Part shown: positions 32,798 through 40,860 of the stretch, one piece after another
Numbering within the stretch: the first letter of the stretch is position 1
Layout: every line of letters starts with the position of its first letter
NCBI RefSeq assembly: GCF_009806555.1
Contig: NZ_VUOK01000058.1
Location: 124,001-188,000 of the forward strand
DNA length: 64,000 nucleotides
Reading direction: 5' to 3'
Source: Methylobacterium sp. 2A
Lineage (GTDB): Bacteria; Pseudomonadota; Alphaproteobacteria; Rhizobiales; Beijerinckiaceae
Notes under the pieces: model-generated
Seen by the model: the letters and a program-made list of their open reading frames with translations, nothing else
What the model was told of the DNA's origin: nothing
The model's database searches: none
Made by a program: the position numbers and the translations under genes

Positions 32798-33013
32798 ATG
32801 ACGACGGCCTGCGTCCACTATGTCGGCTTCCGGGACGACCGCTACTGGAATGCCGTCCGGATCTTCGGCGGCCCCCGGGTCATCCATCGCCGCTGGGACT
32901 TCTACGCCACCCGCGATGTCGGCCCCGACGACATCGTGGTCTTCGCCGAGGGCGACGAGACGCAGCCCCTGGCCGAGCGAAACGCCACCGACATCGACGA
33001 GCGCTGGCTCTGA
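32798..33013 (+). CDS. Small hypothetical protein
   Basis: The 71-residue product is soluble and aromatic-rich: CVHYVGFRDDRYWNAVRIFG, then RRWDFYATRDVGPDDIVVFA. A TTG at 32768 would lengthen it by ten residues, but ATG at 32798 with GAGCGGCGG just upstream seems better. It is probably co-transcribed with the cupredoxin-like gene. Family unknown. Confidence 0.55.
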   Translation: MTTACVHYVGFRDDRYWNAVRIFGGPRVIHRRWDFYATRDVGPDDIVVFAEGDETQPLAERNATDIDERWL

Positions 33014-33187
33014 GATCGGCGTCACCGCGCACACGGCGGGTGGGGCGGCGGCCGCTTTCCTGTTGACGATCTTTCCCTGTCGACGCTATGGGCGCCCGCC
33101 CCGCCGTGGCGCAAGCGCGGCGGCATGGTTCTCGACCGCTCTAAACGACCATGATTCCTTATGAAACCTGCCCAAGGGGGAGCCTGT

Positions 33188-33202
33188 TTAACGGACCGTT
33201 AA
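33188..33202. promoter_or_regulatory. CtrA-type binding site
   Basis: The sequence TTAACGGACCGTTAA is an exact TTAA-N7-TTAA, the consensus of the alphaproteobacterial cell-cycle regulator CtrA, and is also a perfect palindrome around one base. It lies 43 bp before a short ORF with a good ribosome site, a usual position for promoter control. Confidence 0.5.
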
Positions 33203-33245
33203 CGATCCTCGGCGCTGGTTCATTACAGTCCAAGGAGCCTGTTCC

Positions 33246-33338
33246 ATGATCTCAACAAGTCTCCTCGTCGTGATCAGTGCCGCGCTCAGCGCGGCCGCGG
33301 CGGGCGCCGTGAGCGATCGGAACGCCCGCAGCCGATAG
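33246..33338 (+). CDS. Possible 30-residue membrane micropeptide
   Basis: ATG at 33246 follows AAGGAG at 9 bp. The 30-codon product has one hydrophobic helix (TSLLVVISAALSAAAAGAV) and a short basic tail. It is bracketed by a CtrA-type site upstream and a strong terminator 115 bp downstream, so it may be a real transcription unit. Its shortness keeps confidence low. Confidence 0.35.
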   Translation: MISTSLLVVISAALSAAAAGAVSDRNARSR

Positions 33339-33484
33339 GGAGGCGACGGCCGGCGGCCCGGCGCCGGCCGGCTTCCAACCTCCTTCAAACGGGTGATGTG
33401 GCTTGGCGTGCGCCGTGGCCGCATGGCGCCTCCCAACCCCAATGGCCGACTCAAGCCCGCTTCGCTCGCCGGAGCGGGCTTTTT
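33339..33484 (+). ncRNA. Possible small RNA or 3' UTR ending at a terminator
   Basis: Between the micropeptide and the terminator lies about 110 bp without a gene. It holds GGCGCCTCCCAACCCC, a CU-rich anti-Shine-Dalgarno-like stretch of the sort shown by some alphaproteobacterial small RNAs, just before the terminator hairpin. No separate promoter was identified, so it may be only the 3' UTR of the short ORF. Confidence 0.25.
33453..33484 (+). terminator. Rho-independent terminator
   Basis: A perfect 9-bp stem (AAGCCCGCT at 33453-33461, AGCGGGCTT at 33473-33481) is followed by TTT. It is one of the clearest intrinsic terminators in the window and ends the unit beginning near the CtrA-type site. 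Confidence 0.75.
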
Positions 33485-33666
33485 CACGTGCCGGGGCCGA
33501 GGCGACGATGCGCGAACGCCGCCGAGCCGGCTTCGCGGCGGTCGCGGTCCAGGCACGGCCGGCCAGACCGCCGGCGCCACGCGCGTGGCGGGGACCTGCA
33601 CGGCGGAGGAGGGCAAGCCCCTCGCTTCACCGGCCTGAGCCGGGCCGGCCCATCGGCAAAGGCCGT

Positions 33667-34167
33667 TCAGGTCCCGAGGCCCGAGGTCGGCCTCTGCGGC
33701 GGGAGCGGGGGGCGCGCGATGCGGGAGCGGGGCGACGGCGATTCACGATCCCCCACGGCCGGACCACCGGATCCGGCCGCCGAATCCGCCGAGCGGGCCG
33801 GTTCCGGCGCTGCGGATCGCGGCATGTCGCGGTCGGCGCTGGCATTGCCCGTGCCGGGCGCGGGGAGCGCACAGGGCTCGCCGCAATTGCTGACCACAGC
33901 CTCGTGAGTCCGGCCGTCGATCGCCGCCGAGACGATGCAGCGCGGCGGATGATAGACCAGCTCGTACTGGAACTTGCCCTGATCGTCGGATTCGGTGCGG
34001 AATCGACCGTCCAGCACCACCGGCATGTGCGGCTGATCGGTCGTGCCGACCACGTAGAGCCGCCCCGTCGCGATCGCCGCGATGGTGATGTCGGAGGCTG
34101 CCTGCGCGGAACCGCAGATCATCAGGGCCGCCGCGCCCGCCGCGGCGATCGATGTCAAATGAGCCAA
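33667..34167 (-). CDS. Exported hypothetical protein, TTG start
   Basis: The 166-residue product has a signal peptide (SIAAAGAAALMICGSAQAA) and a beta-rich domain: ITIAAIATGRLYVVGTTDQP, then DDQGKFQYELVYHPPRCIVS and VVSNCGEPC. A Pro/Ala/Arg-rich tail of about 60 residues follows. The domain looks like a carboxypeptidase-regulatory or Ig-like fold. TTG at 34167 is chosen because AGGAGG lies 8 bases upstream and the signal peptide begins directly after it; the frame further upstream looks non-coding. Function unknown. Confidence 0.6.
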   Translation of the reverse strand: MAHLTSIAAAGAAALMICGSAQAASDITIAAIATGRLYVVGTTDQPHMPVVLDGRFRTESDDQGKFQYELVYHPPRCIVSAAIDGRTHEAVVSNCGEPCALPAPGTGNASADRDMPRSAAPEPARSADSAAGSGGPAVGDRESPSPRSRIARPPLPPQRPTSGLGT

Positions 34168-34418
34168 CCGGCCGACCTCCTGACCCACTCCCAACCGAGA
34201 TGTCCTGGCCCCGTGGCGGCACCGTCGGGGGAAGCGACGCCGTCTGCCTCGACCACCGCAACGAAGATCCGGCAGGCTTTGCTCCATCGGGCGGTGCCTG
34301 CCGCGCAGTGCGGAGGCCGCAGCGCGGATCGAGGGATCCCGTCCGGAGCCATCGCGCCGCGATAGAACCCGCCAGGGAGCCCCCAAGGGAGAAGCCGCCC
34401 CCGGAGGATCGCGTGCAG

Positions 34419-34733
34419 TCAGGACCGCTTCACGGCGCCCAGGCTCCGCGTCAGATGCACGACCACGTCGTCGCCCATCGGCGGCGCCCCGGCGGACGGC
34501 GCCTCGGCGCCTTCCAGGCGGCGGGCGACCTCCATCACGACATGCTCGACCGAGTGCGGCCAGGGCACCCCATGGTCCAGCAGCATCCGGGCCGCGCGGA
34601 CGAGCATTCTGAACTGCTCGGGCGGGATCGACGTGCCCGCCGCATGCTGATCGAGGATGCGATCGGCGATCGCCGCCGCCAGCCCGGCAACTTCGGCCAT
34701 CTTGTCTGGCTCATCGCCGGGATCTGCCATATG
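34419..34733 (-). CDS. Small soluble hypothetical protein
   Basis: The 104-residue product is mainly helical: MAEVAGLAAAIADRILDQHA, IPPEQFRMLVRAARMLLDHG and HSVEHVVMEVARRLEG. A GAAGG lies upstream of the ATG at 34733. No family recognised. Confidence 0.55.
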   Translation of the reverse strand, partial: HMADPGDEPDKMAEVAGLAAAIADRILDQHAAGTSIPPEQFRMLVRAARMLLDHGVPWPHSVEHVVMEVARRLEGAEAPSAGAPPMGDDVVVHLTRSLGAVKRS

Positions 34734-35416
34734 CGTGGGACCTTCGCCTCTGGCGCTCGGTGCGGATCCAGTCCGGCTCCGGAGCGACCGATCTCCCAGG
34801 TGCCGGTTCGAGGCTCGAAACGGGCTCTCGCGCCTGACGAGCGGCCGCACGACCGCGGCTCTACGGGACGTGACCTCCACGATTGTCCCAAGTCCAATAA
34901 ACAGGCGCGGCGGAAGAGTTCAAGCGTCAGTCCCCGCACCCGGGCCTGCGCGTCTCCGATCCGCTGGCCGTCTTGGCCGAACCGCAGCACGGTCTCGCGG
35001 GCGACGCGGGTCACGACCTGATCCGCGCCCCGACGGCCGTGGACCGCGCCTCCAAGCCCCCATCAGCCCACGGATGCGCACGTCTCCGCTGAGAGGGGAA
35101 GGCAACTCCGCGTCTCTCCCTTCCCCATCCGAGGCCAGGGAGGGCGCATGAGGGCATCTGCCTGCCGTTCGGATCCGTCCCGCCGCGGCGACGCTACGGC
35201 CGAGCGTACCGCCACGCTGAGGGGTTCGCTCCGATGGGACCGGCGGGTCCCGATCCAAATCCGGCGCGACGAACCTGCACGCGCCCCCGAGCGACCGGAC
35301 GCCCAGGCAGACCGCATGAACCGCCCGCGCCCCGATCGTCGACGCAGACGCGAAAAGTCAGCGTCGAGACTCTGATGGAGCCTGCGTCGTCAATCGTCCG
35401 AGATGAGGGATGAGAA
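34734..35416. other. 683-bp region without an intact gene
   Basis: On the minus strand, 34890-35014 reads as a protein-like fragment (VARETVLRFGQDGQRIGDAQ) that may be a gene remnant. Bases 35090-35130 hold an inverted repeat (GGGGAAGG and CCTTCCCC) like a dispersed intergenic repeat. The rest is featureless GC-rich sequence. Confidence 0.35.
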
Positions 35417-35491
35417 TGGTGCTGCGAGAGAGGATTGAACTCTCGACCTCTTCATTACCAATGAAGTGCTCTACCACTGAGCTACCGCAGC
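35417..35491 (-). tRNA. tRNA-Thr (GGT anticodon)
   Basis: The 75-nt minus-strand sequence folds as a standard cloverleaf: acceptor GCTGCGG paired with TCGCAGC (one G-T pair), D-arm GCTCAGTGGTAGAGC, anticodon stem CTTCA with loop TTGGTAA giving GGT (Thr), T-arm GAGAG-TTCAATC-CTCTC, discriminator A and encoded CCA. Confidence 0.96.
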
Positions 35492-35538
35492 CGGTGGCCG
35501 GGGCGCCCCGCGGGGCGTGTCCGTCCGGTCGAGTGGGG

Positions 35539-35566
35539 CCATAACGGATCGCCGCCGCGTTGGCAA
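35539..35566 (-). promoter_or_regulatory. Candidate promoter of tRNA-Thr
   Basis: On the minus strand TTGCCA (35561-35566) is separated by 16 bases from TTATGG (35539-35544). This lies 48 bp before the tRNA, an acceptable sigma-70-like promoter. Confidence 0.4.
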
Positions 35567-35583
35567 CGCCGCATCCGGAGGTT

Positions 35584-36024
35584 TTACCAGCGGCAGGCGG
35601 CGCGGATGAGGGCGGCCAGCCCCGGCTCGGAGACGGCCTCGGCGGCCTCCGCGGGTGAGAACCAGCGCAGATCCCGCTGATTTTCCTCGGGGAAGTGCTT
35701 GAGCTGCTTGCGGACCTTGAGCGGAAAGACCTTCACCTGACACTGGACCGCGTCGAGGTTCTTCAGGCGCTTCTGATAGAGATAGTGCCCGATCGGACGC
35801 TTGCCGATCGCCCCGCGCAGCCCCGCCTCCTCGTAGGCCTCGCGGGCCGCCGCCTGGAACGGCTTGCGCCCCTTCATCGGCCAGCCCTTCGGGATGACCC
35901 AGCGCCGGCTCTCCCGGGACGTCACCAGCAGGACCTTCGGCTTCCCGTCCCGCCCGAACCGGAAGGGAAGGGCGCCGACCTGCCGCCGCGGCTCGCCGTC
36001 CTCATCGAGACTCATCACGGTCAT
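35584..36024 (-). CDS. Nudix hydrolase
   Basis: The 146-residue protein has the Nudix box in the form GWPMKGRKPFQAAAREAYEEAG (split here: GWPMKGRK, then REAYEEAGLRG), with the Glu residues that bind metal. SRESRRWVIPKGWPMKG before the box resembles the diphosphoinositol/dinucleoside polyphosphate group. It hydrolyses a nucleoside diphosphate linked to another group; the substrate is not known. ATG at 36024 follows a GCGGGG; a second ATG at 36015 is possible. It lies just upstream of tRNA-Thr on the same strand. Confidence 0.85.
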   Translation of the reverse strand: MTVMSLDEDGEPRRQVGALPFRFGRDGKPKVLLVTSRESRRWVIPKGWPMKGRKPFQAAAREAYEEAGLRGAIGKRPIGHYLYQKRLKNLDAVQCQVKVFPLKVRKQLKHFPEENQRDLRWFSPAEAAEAVSEPGLAALIRAACRW

Positions 36025-36256
36025 ACCCCGCGGTGCTGGACGGGATTCAGATTCGACCGCGCCGGCGGCGTGTCCGAAGCAGGCATCAGAGGGCGGATGA
36101 GCGGGCCTCCGGGTGTGGCAGCGGCGCGCCACACAGAATGACGGTCTCGATGCTCGTGTACAGACGCTTGCGCGCCAGACACTAGGACTGCAAGCCCCGA
36201 TACAAGACTTGTGCCTCCCATCAAGAACGAATTCGAAGCCGTTTCTGGCGCGAAGA

Positions 36257-37810
36257 TCAGCCGGTCTTGAGCGCCGCACGCTCGGCGGCCTTGGAGGGCG
36301 GCAGCGCGGCCGCCGTCATCCCCGCCGAGACCGGGTCCGGACCGGTGGCCTTGGCCCCCGTTCCGGGCGCCGGGGCGATGCCCTTCGGCAGCACGACCGG
36401 GTCCGACCCGGTCGCGCTCGGCCGCGACGGGGCCGGGCCGGCGCCGTTCGGTGTGGCGGGGACGAGGACGGGCGCGGCCGCGTCGTTCCGTTCGGCCTCC
36501 GGCTCGACCGCGGCCGGCGAGGCCAGCGTGTTCGGCGGCTCCCGCCACGCGAAGGCGTCGAGCCGGCCGCTCACCGGCGAGACCGGCGCCCAGGTCTCGG
36601 ACGCGATGCCGTCGGCGATCCAGATGCGGTCGCGCGGGGCGCGGGCGGCGCGGGCCAGCCATTCGCGGGCCTGGCCCGAGGTGGTCCCGTGCTCGGCCTC
36701 CTCGATCGCGGCCATCATCAGGCAGGCGCGCGCCGTCGGCCGGTCGGCCAGGAGCGGCTTCACGGCCTCCCGGGCACGCTTGTAATCGCGTGCGTCGAGG
36801 GCGGCTTGGCCCAGGGCGAGCCGCGACTCGGGATCCCAGACCGACAGCTTCGCCAGGACCTCGGCCCGGGCGAGGCGGTCACGCACCGAGTCGCCGGTCC
36901 GCAGGCCGAGATAGACCTTGGCGAGGTCGGGATGTGGGTTCGCCTTCCAGGCCGTCTCGACGATGCGGGCGGCCTTCCGGAAGTCGCCGCGGCGGGCGAG
37001 CAGCCGCCCGGCGATGCAGGCGGCCGGGACGAGATCCGGTGCCAGCTTCACGGCCTGCAGGGCGCGCTCGGTGGCGAGGTCCGGCTCGCCGGCCTCGCGC
37101 TCGCCCGCGATCGCCGTCAGCAGCACGGCCCGCTGGCGCCGGGCGGTCGCCTTGTCGATCAGCCCGAGCGAGGAGCGCCGCTCGATGGTCTCCAGGGCGG
37201 CCCCCCAGTCGCCATCGGCGCTCTGGGCCTCCAGCAGGGCCTCGTTGGCCCAGGTGACGCTTGGGGCAAGGCGCGCGGCCTCGGCGGCGTAGGCGCGGGC
37301 GGCGGTCTCGTCCTCCCGGCGGCGGGCCTCCACGAACAGGCCGCGCAGGCCGAGCACCCGGGTCTCGGGATCGTCGACCATGCGCTGGAAGGCGCTCTCG
37401 GCCGCGTCCCGGTCGCCCGAGATCTGCGCCGCCTGCGCCTTGAGCAGGAGGGTCAGCGGCTCGGTGCCCAGCAGCCGCTCGGCATCGCCGGCATAGCGTC
37501 GGGCGGCCATCGGATCGCCCGAGCCCACCGCCACCATGCCGCGGGACAGGGCCGAGAGGCCCTTGGTCCGGCGCCGCTCGGCGGAGCCGCGGACCAGGGC
37601 CTCGGGCAGGCCGATCACGCCGCGCACGATCGCCCAGAGCACACCCAGTACGATGGCCGCGGCGATCACGCCGACGAGGGCCACCGCCAGGCTGGTGCCG
37701 ATCTGGTAGCCGTTCCACACGACGGTGACGGTGCCGGGCCTGTCGGCGATCCAGACCGCCCCGAAGGCGGCGAGTGCGAGCAGGGCCAGGAAGGCGAGGG
37801 CGCGCCACAT
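36257..37810 (-). CDS. hemY: HemY-like TPR membrane protein
   Basis: The 517-residue protein has two N-terminal membrane helices (ALAFLALLALAAFGAVWIAD and ALVGVIAAAIVLGVLWAIV). Between and after them come the HemY_N pattern DRPGTVTVVWNGYQI and then TPR-like helix pairs. The tail is Ala/Pro-rich. In proteobacteria this family lies with hemCD and is thought to assist late heme steps, although it is not the protoporphyrinogen oxidase of the same name. It follows the HemD-Mic60 frame by 125 bp on the same strand. Confidence 0.88.
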   Translation of the reverse strand: MWRALAFLALLALAAFGAVWIADRPGTVTVVWNGYQIGTSLAVALVGVIAAAIVLGVLWAIVRGVIGLPEALVRGSAERRRTKGLSALSRGMVAVGSGDPMAARRYAGDAERLLGTEPLTLLLKAQAAQISGDRDAAESAFQRMVDDPETRVLGLRGLFVEARRREDETAARAYAAEAARLAPSVTWANEALLEAQSADGDWGAALETIERRSSLGLIDKATARRQRAVLLTAIAGEREAGEPDLATERALQAVKLAPDLVPAACIAGRLLARRGDFRKAARIVETAWKANPHPDLAKVYLGLRTGDSVRDRLARAEVLAKLSVWDPESRLALGQAALDARDYKRAREAVKPLLADRPTARACLMMAAIEEAEHGTTSGQAREWLARAARAPRDRIWIADGIASETWAPVSPVSGRLDAFAWREPPNTLASPAAVEPEAERNDAAAPVLVPATPNGAGPAPSRPSATGSDPVVLPKGIAPAPGTGAKATGPDPVSAGMTAAALPPSKAAERAALKTG

Positions 37811-37935
37811 GGGGTCAGAGTCTCCTGTCGACGGCCGCGCGGCGACGGTCGCTGGGTGCGGGAGGGGCAGGGCGCCTGCACGCCCGCCCGGAGGAGTTGC
37901 GGCCGCGCAGCGCGCGGCTCGAAGCCGTCACAATC

Positions 37936-40857
37936 CTAGCGGCTGGTTGCGGAAGCCGGCGTGCCGGACTCCGCACCGGTCGGCAGGGCCTGGAAGGCGT
38001 TTCCGATGAGCGTCCGCGCGGCCTGTTCGGCCTCGGCCCGCGCCTTGAGCTTGGCGCCGAAATCGCCGGCCTCGTCCCGCGCGTCCGCCGGCAGCGCCGC
38101 GAAGGCCGCTTCCGCCGCCGGCAGGTCGCCCCGATCGAGCGCCGCCTGGACCTTGGTCTCCGGCTGGGTGGCGCTCTCCGGAGCCGGGGTATCGACCTTC
38201 CGCACCTGCACGAGGCCGTCGGCCATGCTGAGGAGCTTGGCGCGGAAATCGCCCGTCTCGGCGGCAGCCTTGGTCTGCTGCGCCCGCCGCTTGGCGGCGA
38301 TGCGCTCGGCGATCGGCCGGAATTCGTCGGCGAGCTGGCCCGCCGTGGGCGCGCCGGTCTGGGCGAAGGGGGCCAGCGCCTTGGCCTGCGCCTCCGTCGA
38401 AGGATCGAGCTTGCGCAGGCTCGCCAGCGGCTCCGCATAGGCCGATCCGGATTCGAGCGCCGAGGCCAAACGGTCGGCGACGACCACCCGGAGAGCCGCC
38501 CGGACGGTGCCGGCATCGGCACGCTGCGCCACGCTCTTGTCCAGGGCGGCGATCCGGTCGGCCTGCTCCTGAAGCCGCCGGTCGACCGCCTTCACGGCCT
38601 CCGCGGCCTGGGCCTGCCCGGCCTCGGCGGCGGTGCGGCTCGCCTGCGTGGCCGCCTGGACCGCCTCGGTGGCGGCCTTCACCCGGCCTTCGAGGGTCTG
38701 CTGGAGCGTGTCGAGACGCTGGCCGAGGGCGGCATCGGCATCGGCATTCGCCTTGGTCTTCTGCTCCACCTCGCTCTGCAGGGCGGCGAGTTTCTTGGCG
38801 GCGTCTGCGTCGGCCCCGTTCGCCTCCAGGGCCTTCAGACGGGCCTCCAAATCGGCAAGCTGGGTGCCGTTGTCCTGGACGGCGTTGAGCTTGGAATCGG
38901 CCGGCTGGTCGCGGCCGGGCTCCTCCTGAAGCGCGGCCACGCGCTGATCGAGGCTATCGAGGCGCGCCGCCAGATCGGCCGGCACCGCCGGCGCCTGACC
39001 GGAGGCGGAGCCGTCCGGCGCCGGCGCGCTTCCCACCTTGTCGAGGGCCTGCTTGGCGGTTGATTCGGCCGTGCCGATCCGCTTGTCGAGGGCCGCCAGC
39101 GCGTCCCGGGGCGCGAGGCCATCGAGGCGACCGCTCAGGGCGGCGATCTGTCCGGAGAGCTTCTGGTCCAGGGCGTTCAGGCGCGGATCGGGTCCGATCC
39201 CGGCCGTCTCGGCCCCGAACAGGAGCCCCGCGCCGATCACGCCGCCGAGCAGGCCCGCGGCCGCCAGGGAGCCGAACCCGGCCCGCGCCCGGGACGCCGG
39301 CGCAGCACCCGTCGTGCCGGCGGCGACGCCCGGAATCGGCCCCTTCACAGAATCCTTCGGCGGCTCCTTGCCGCCTGCCTTCGCCTCCTGGCTCGGCTCC
39401 CTGCCCGCGCTCGGCGGATCGGGGATGCGCTTGGCCTTCATGTCGAGGATCGGCCCGGCCGTGACCGTGCCGCTACTGACCGCGCCCGCGGCGCCCGTGG
39501 GGGATCCGCCCGGACGGGGGCCGGCCTGCGGCCCGGAACCCGCCTGGCCGGGCTTCGGCGGCTCGGCCCGCGCGGCCTCCGGCTTGCCGGCCGCGGCGCC
39601 CGTCGCCGAGGCGGTCGAGGCCGTGGACGCGGCGGATGCGGCGGCCATCTTCGCGGCGTCGGCCGCCGGGGTGGGTCCCGGCTTCGGCGGATCCGACTTG
39701 GGGGCCTCGGACTTGGCAGCCTCGGACTTGGCAGCCTCGGACTTGGCGACCTCGGACTTGGCGGCCTCGGACTTGGCGGCCTCGGACTTGGCGGACGCGT
39801 CCTTGGGCGGGATCGTCCCGACGGCTTCGGTCTTCAGGGCATCGGCTTTGGCGGCATTCGGCTGCCCGGACGGACCGGAAGAGGGCTTCGCATCGGTCGT
39901 GCCGGGCTTGGCGGCGACGACCGGCTCGGTCGCCGGCCGGGGCGTCGCACCGGCGGGATTGGGTTGCCCGGGCTTGGCGGACGCGGAATCCGGCTTGCGA
40001 CCGCCGGATCCGGGCTTGTCGGCGTCGCTGGGTGGTGGCGTCACAGGCAAGTCCTCCAACTCTTCGGCGCAGCCGCGCCCCCCTAGCACCGCCCCGGCCC
40101 CGGGCGCGAGGGCGAGATACGGCGGCCCAGCCTCCCTGTCACCGCACGCCGGGCCGGGCGACGGCGCAAGGGCGTCCAGCAGCTCCACGTCCCGCGGACG
40201 CGCCGCGACGAAATGGACCGGAACACCCGCCGCTTCCAGGGGTGCGGCGACATCCGCCGACAGGCAGTAATGTTTCAGGCGGCGGAAAGCTCCGCCGTGG
40301 CCCGCCTCTTCCGCGCGGGCGAGGGCGGTCGCGGCGCTGCGCCGGGAGTAATGCAGGACGGCGTCGAGGTTTCCGCCGGCGAGCGCGCGGCCGACCGAAT
40401 CGGGCAGGATCGGAAGGGCCTCCGCCGCGTAGGCCACGAAGGTCGCGACCCGGAACCCGCCCCCTGCGAGCGCCGCGGCGGGCTCGGGCTTGCGCTCAGC
40501 CCCGGCCGCGTGGACGAGGCGCGCGCCGGGCGGCAGCATCCGGCGCACCAGGGCGGCGAGGCCGGCAGCGTCGCCCGGCCCCTCGTGCACCGGCCCGAGC
40601 CCGGCCTCCCTCGCCAGCGCGGCCGTGCGGGCACCGACGGCGAAGACCGGCAGTCCATGCAGGGCCGCTATGCCGCGCAGGGCCGGCACCGCGTTGGCGC
40701 TGGTGAGCAGCAGCGCGTCGAACGGGCCATCGGGCGGCGGCTCGCCGGTCGGTCGCACCGCGAGGACCGGGGCGACCAGCGGCGCGTGGCCGCGCGCCGC
40801 CAAAGCCGCGCCGGTCCGCGTCGCGCCGGGCTCCGGCCGCGCCACCCAGACGCGCAA
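37936..40857 (-). CDS. hemD: Uroporphyrinogen-III synthase fused in frame to a Mic60/mitofilin-like protein
   Basis: A 973-codon frame has no stop. Residues 1 to about 240 are a HemD domain (MRVWVARPEPGATRTGAALA, LLLTSANAVPAL, AVLHYSRRSAATALA), which closes hydroxymethylbilane to uroporphyrinogen III. After a low-complexity Ala/Lys/Pro part with AKSEA repeats comes a membrane helix (about residues 525-545), a long coiled coil and a C-terminal mitofilin-like region (about 800-960), as in alphaproteobacterial Mic60, which shapes membranes. A strong ribosome site and GTG at 40044 show that a 702-residue Mic60 could be made separately. The 25 residues before it look like read-through of a lost hemD stop. 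Confidence 0.82.
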   Translation of the reverse strand: MRVWVARPEPGATRTGAALAARGHAPLVAPVLAVRPTGEPPPDGPFDALLLTSANAVPALRGIAALHGLPVFAVGARTAALAREAGLGPVHEGPGDAAGLAALVRRMLPPGARLVHAAGAERKPEPAAALAGGGFRVATFVAYAAEALPILPDSVGRALAGGNLDAVLHYSRRSAATALARAEEAGHGGAFRRLKHYCLSADVAAPLEAAGVPVHFVAARPRDVELLDALAPSPGPACGDREAGPPYLALAPGAGAVLGGRGCAEELEDLPVTPPPSDADKPGSGGRKPDSASAKPGQPNPAGATPRPATEPVVAAKPGTTDAKPSSGPSGQPNAAKADALKTEAVGTIPPKDASAKSEAAKSEAAKSEVAKSEAAKSEAAKSEAPKSDPPKPGPTPAADAAKMAAASAASTASTASATGAAAGKPEAARAEPPKPGQAGSGPQAGPRPGGSPTGAAGAVSSGTVTAGPILDMKAKRIPDPPSAGREPSQEAKAGGKEPPKDSVKGPIPGVAAGTTGAAPASRARAGFGSLAAAGLLGGVIGAGLLFGAETAGIGPDPRLNALDQKLSGQIAALSGRLDGLAPRDALAALDKRIGTAESTAKQALDKVGSAPAPDGSASGQAPAVPADLAARLDSLDQRVAALQEEPGRDQPADSKLNAVQDNGTQLADLEARLKALEANGADADAAKKLAALQSEVEQKTKANADADAALGQRLDTLQQTLEGRVKAATEAVQAATQASRTAAEAGQAQAAEAVKAVDRRLQEQADRIAALDKSVAQRADAGTVRAALRVVVADRLASALESGSAYAEPLASLRKLDPSTEAQAKALAPFAQTGAPTAGQLADEFRPIAERIAAKRRAQQTKAAAETGDFRAKLLSMADGLVQVRKVDTPAPESATQPETKVQAALDRGDLPAAEAAFAALPADARDEAGDFGAKLKARAEAEQAARTLIGNAFQALPTGAESGTPASATSR
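39704..39793 (-). repeat. 15-bp tandem repeat in the Mic60-like linker
   Basis: Six copies of a 15-bp unit (plus-strand GCCTCGGACTTGGCA with small variations) encode repeated AKSEA. The reading frame is kept. Lys/Glu alternation suggests an extended or single-helix charged spacer before the membrane segment. Confidence 0.9.
40042..40056 (-). promoter_or_regulatory. Internal ribosome site and GTG start of the Mic60-like part
   Basis: On the minus strand TTGGAGGACTTGCCTGTG places GGAGG eight bases before GTG (40042-40044), an optimal signal inside the hemD-Mic60 frame. It marks the probable original start of the second gene. Confidence 0.65.
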
Positions 40858-40860
40858 CCC

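Noticed and set aside
33485..33666. Short plus-strand frames after the terminator at 33484
   Set aside because: Three overlapping frames stay open only through lack of AT-rich stops; none has protein-like composition.
39704..39793. Regular repeats considered as a CRISPR array
   Set aside because: The units are contiguous 15-bp repeats without spacers and encode AKSEA inside a gene.
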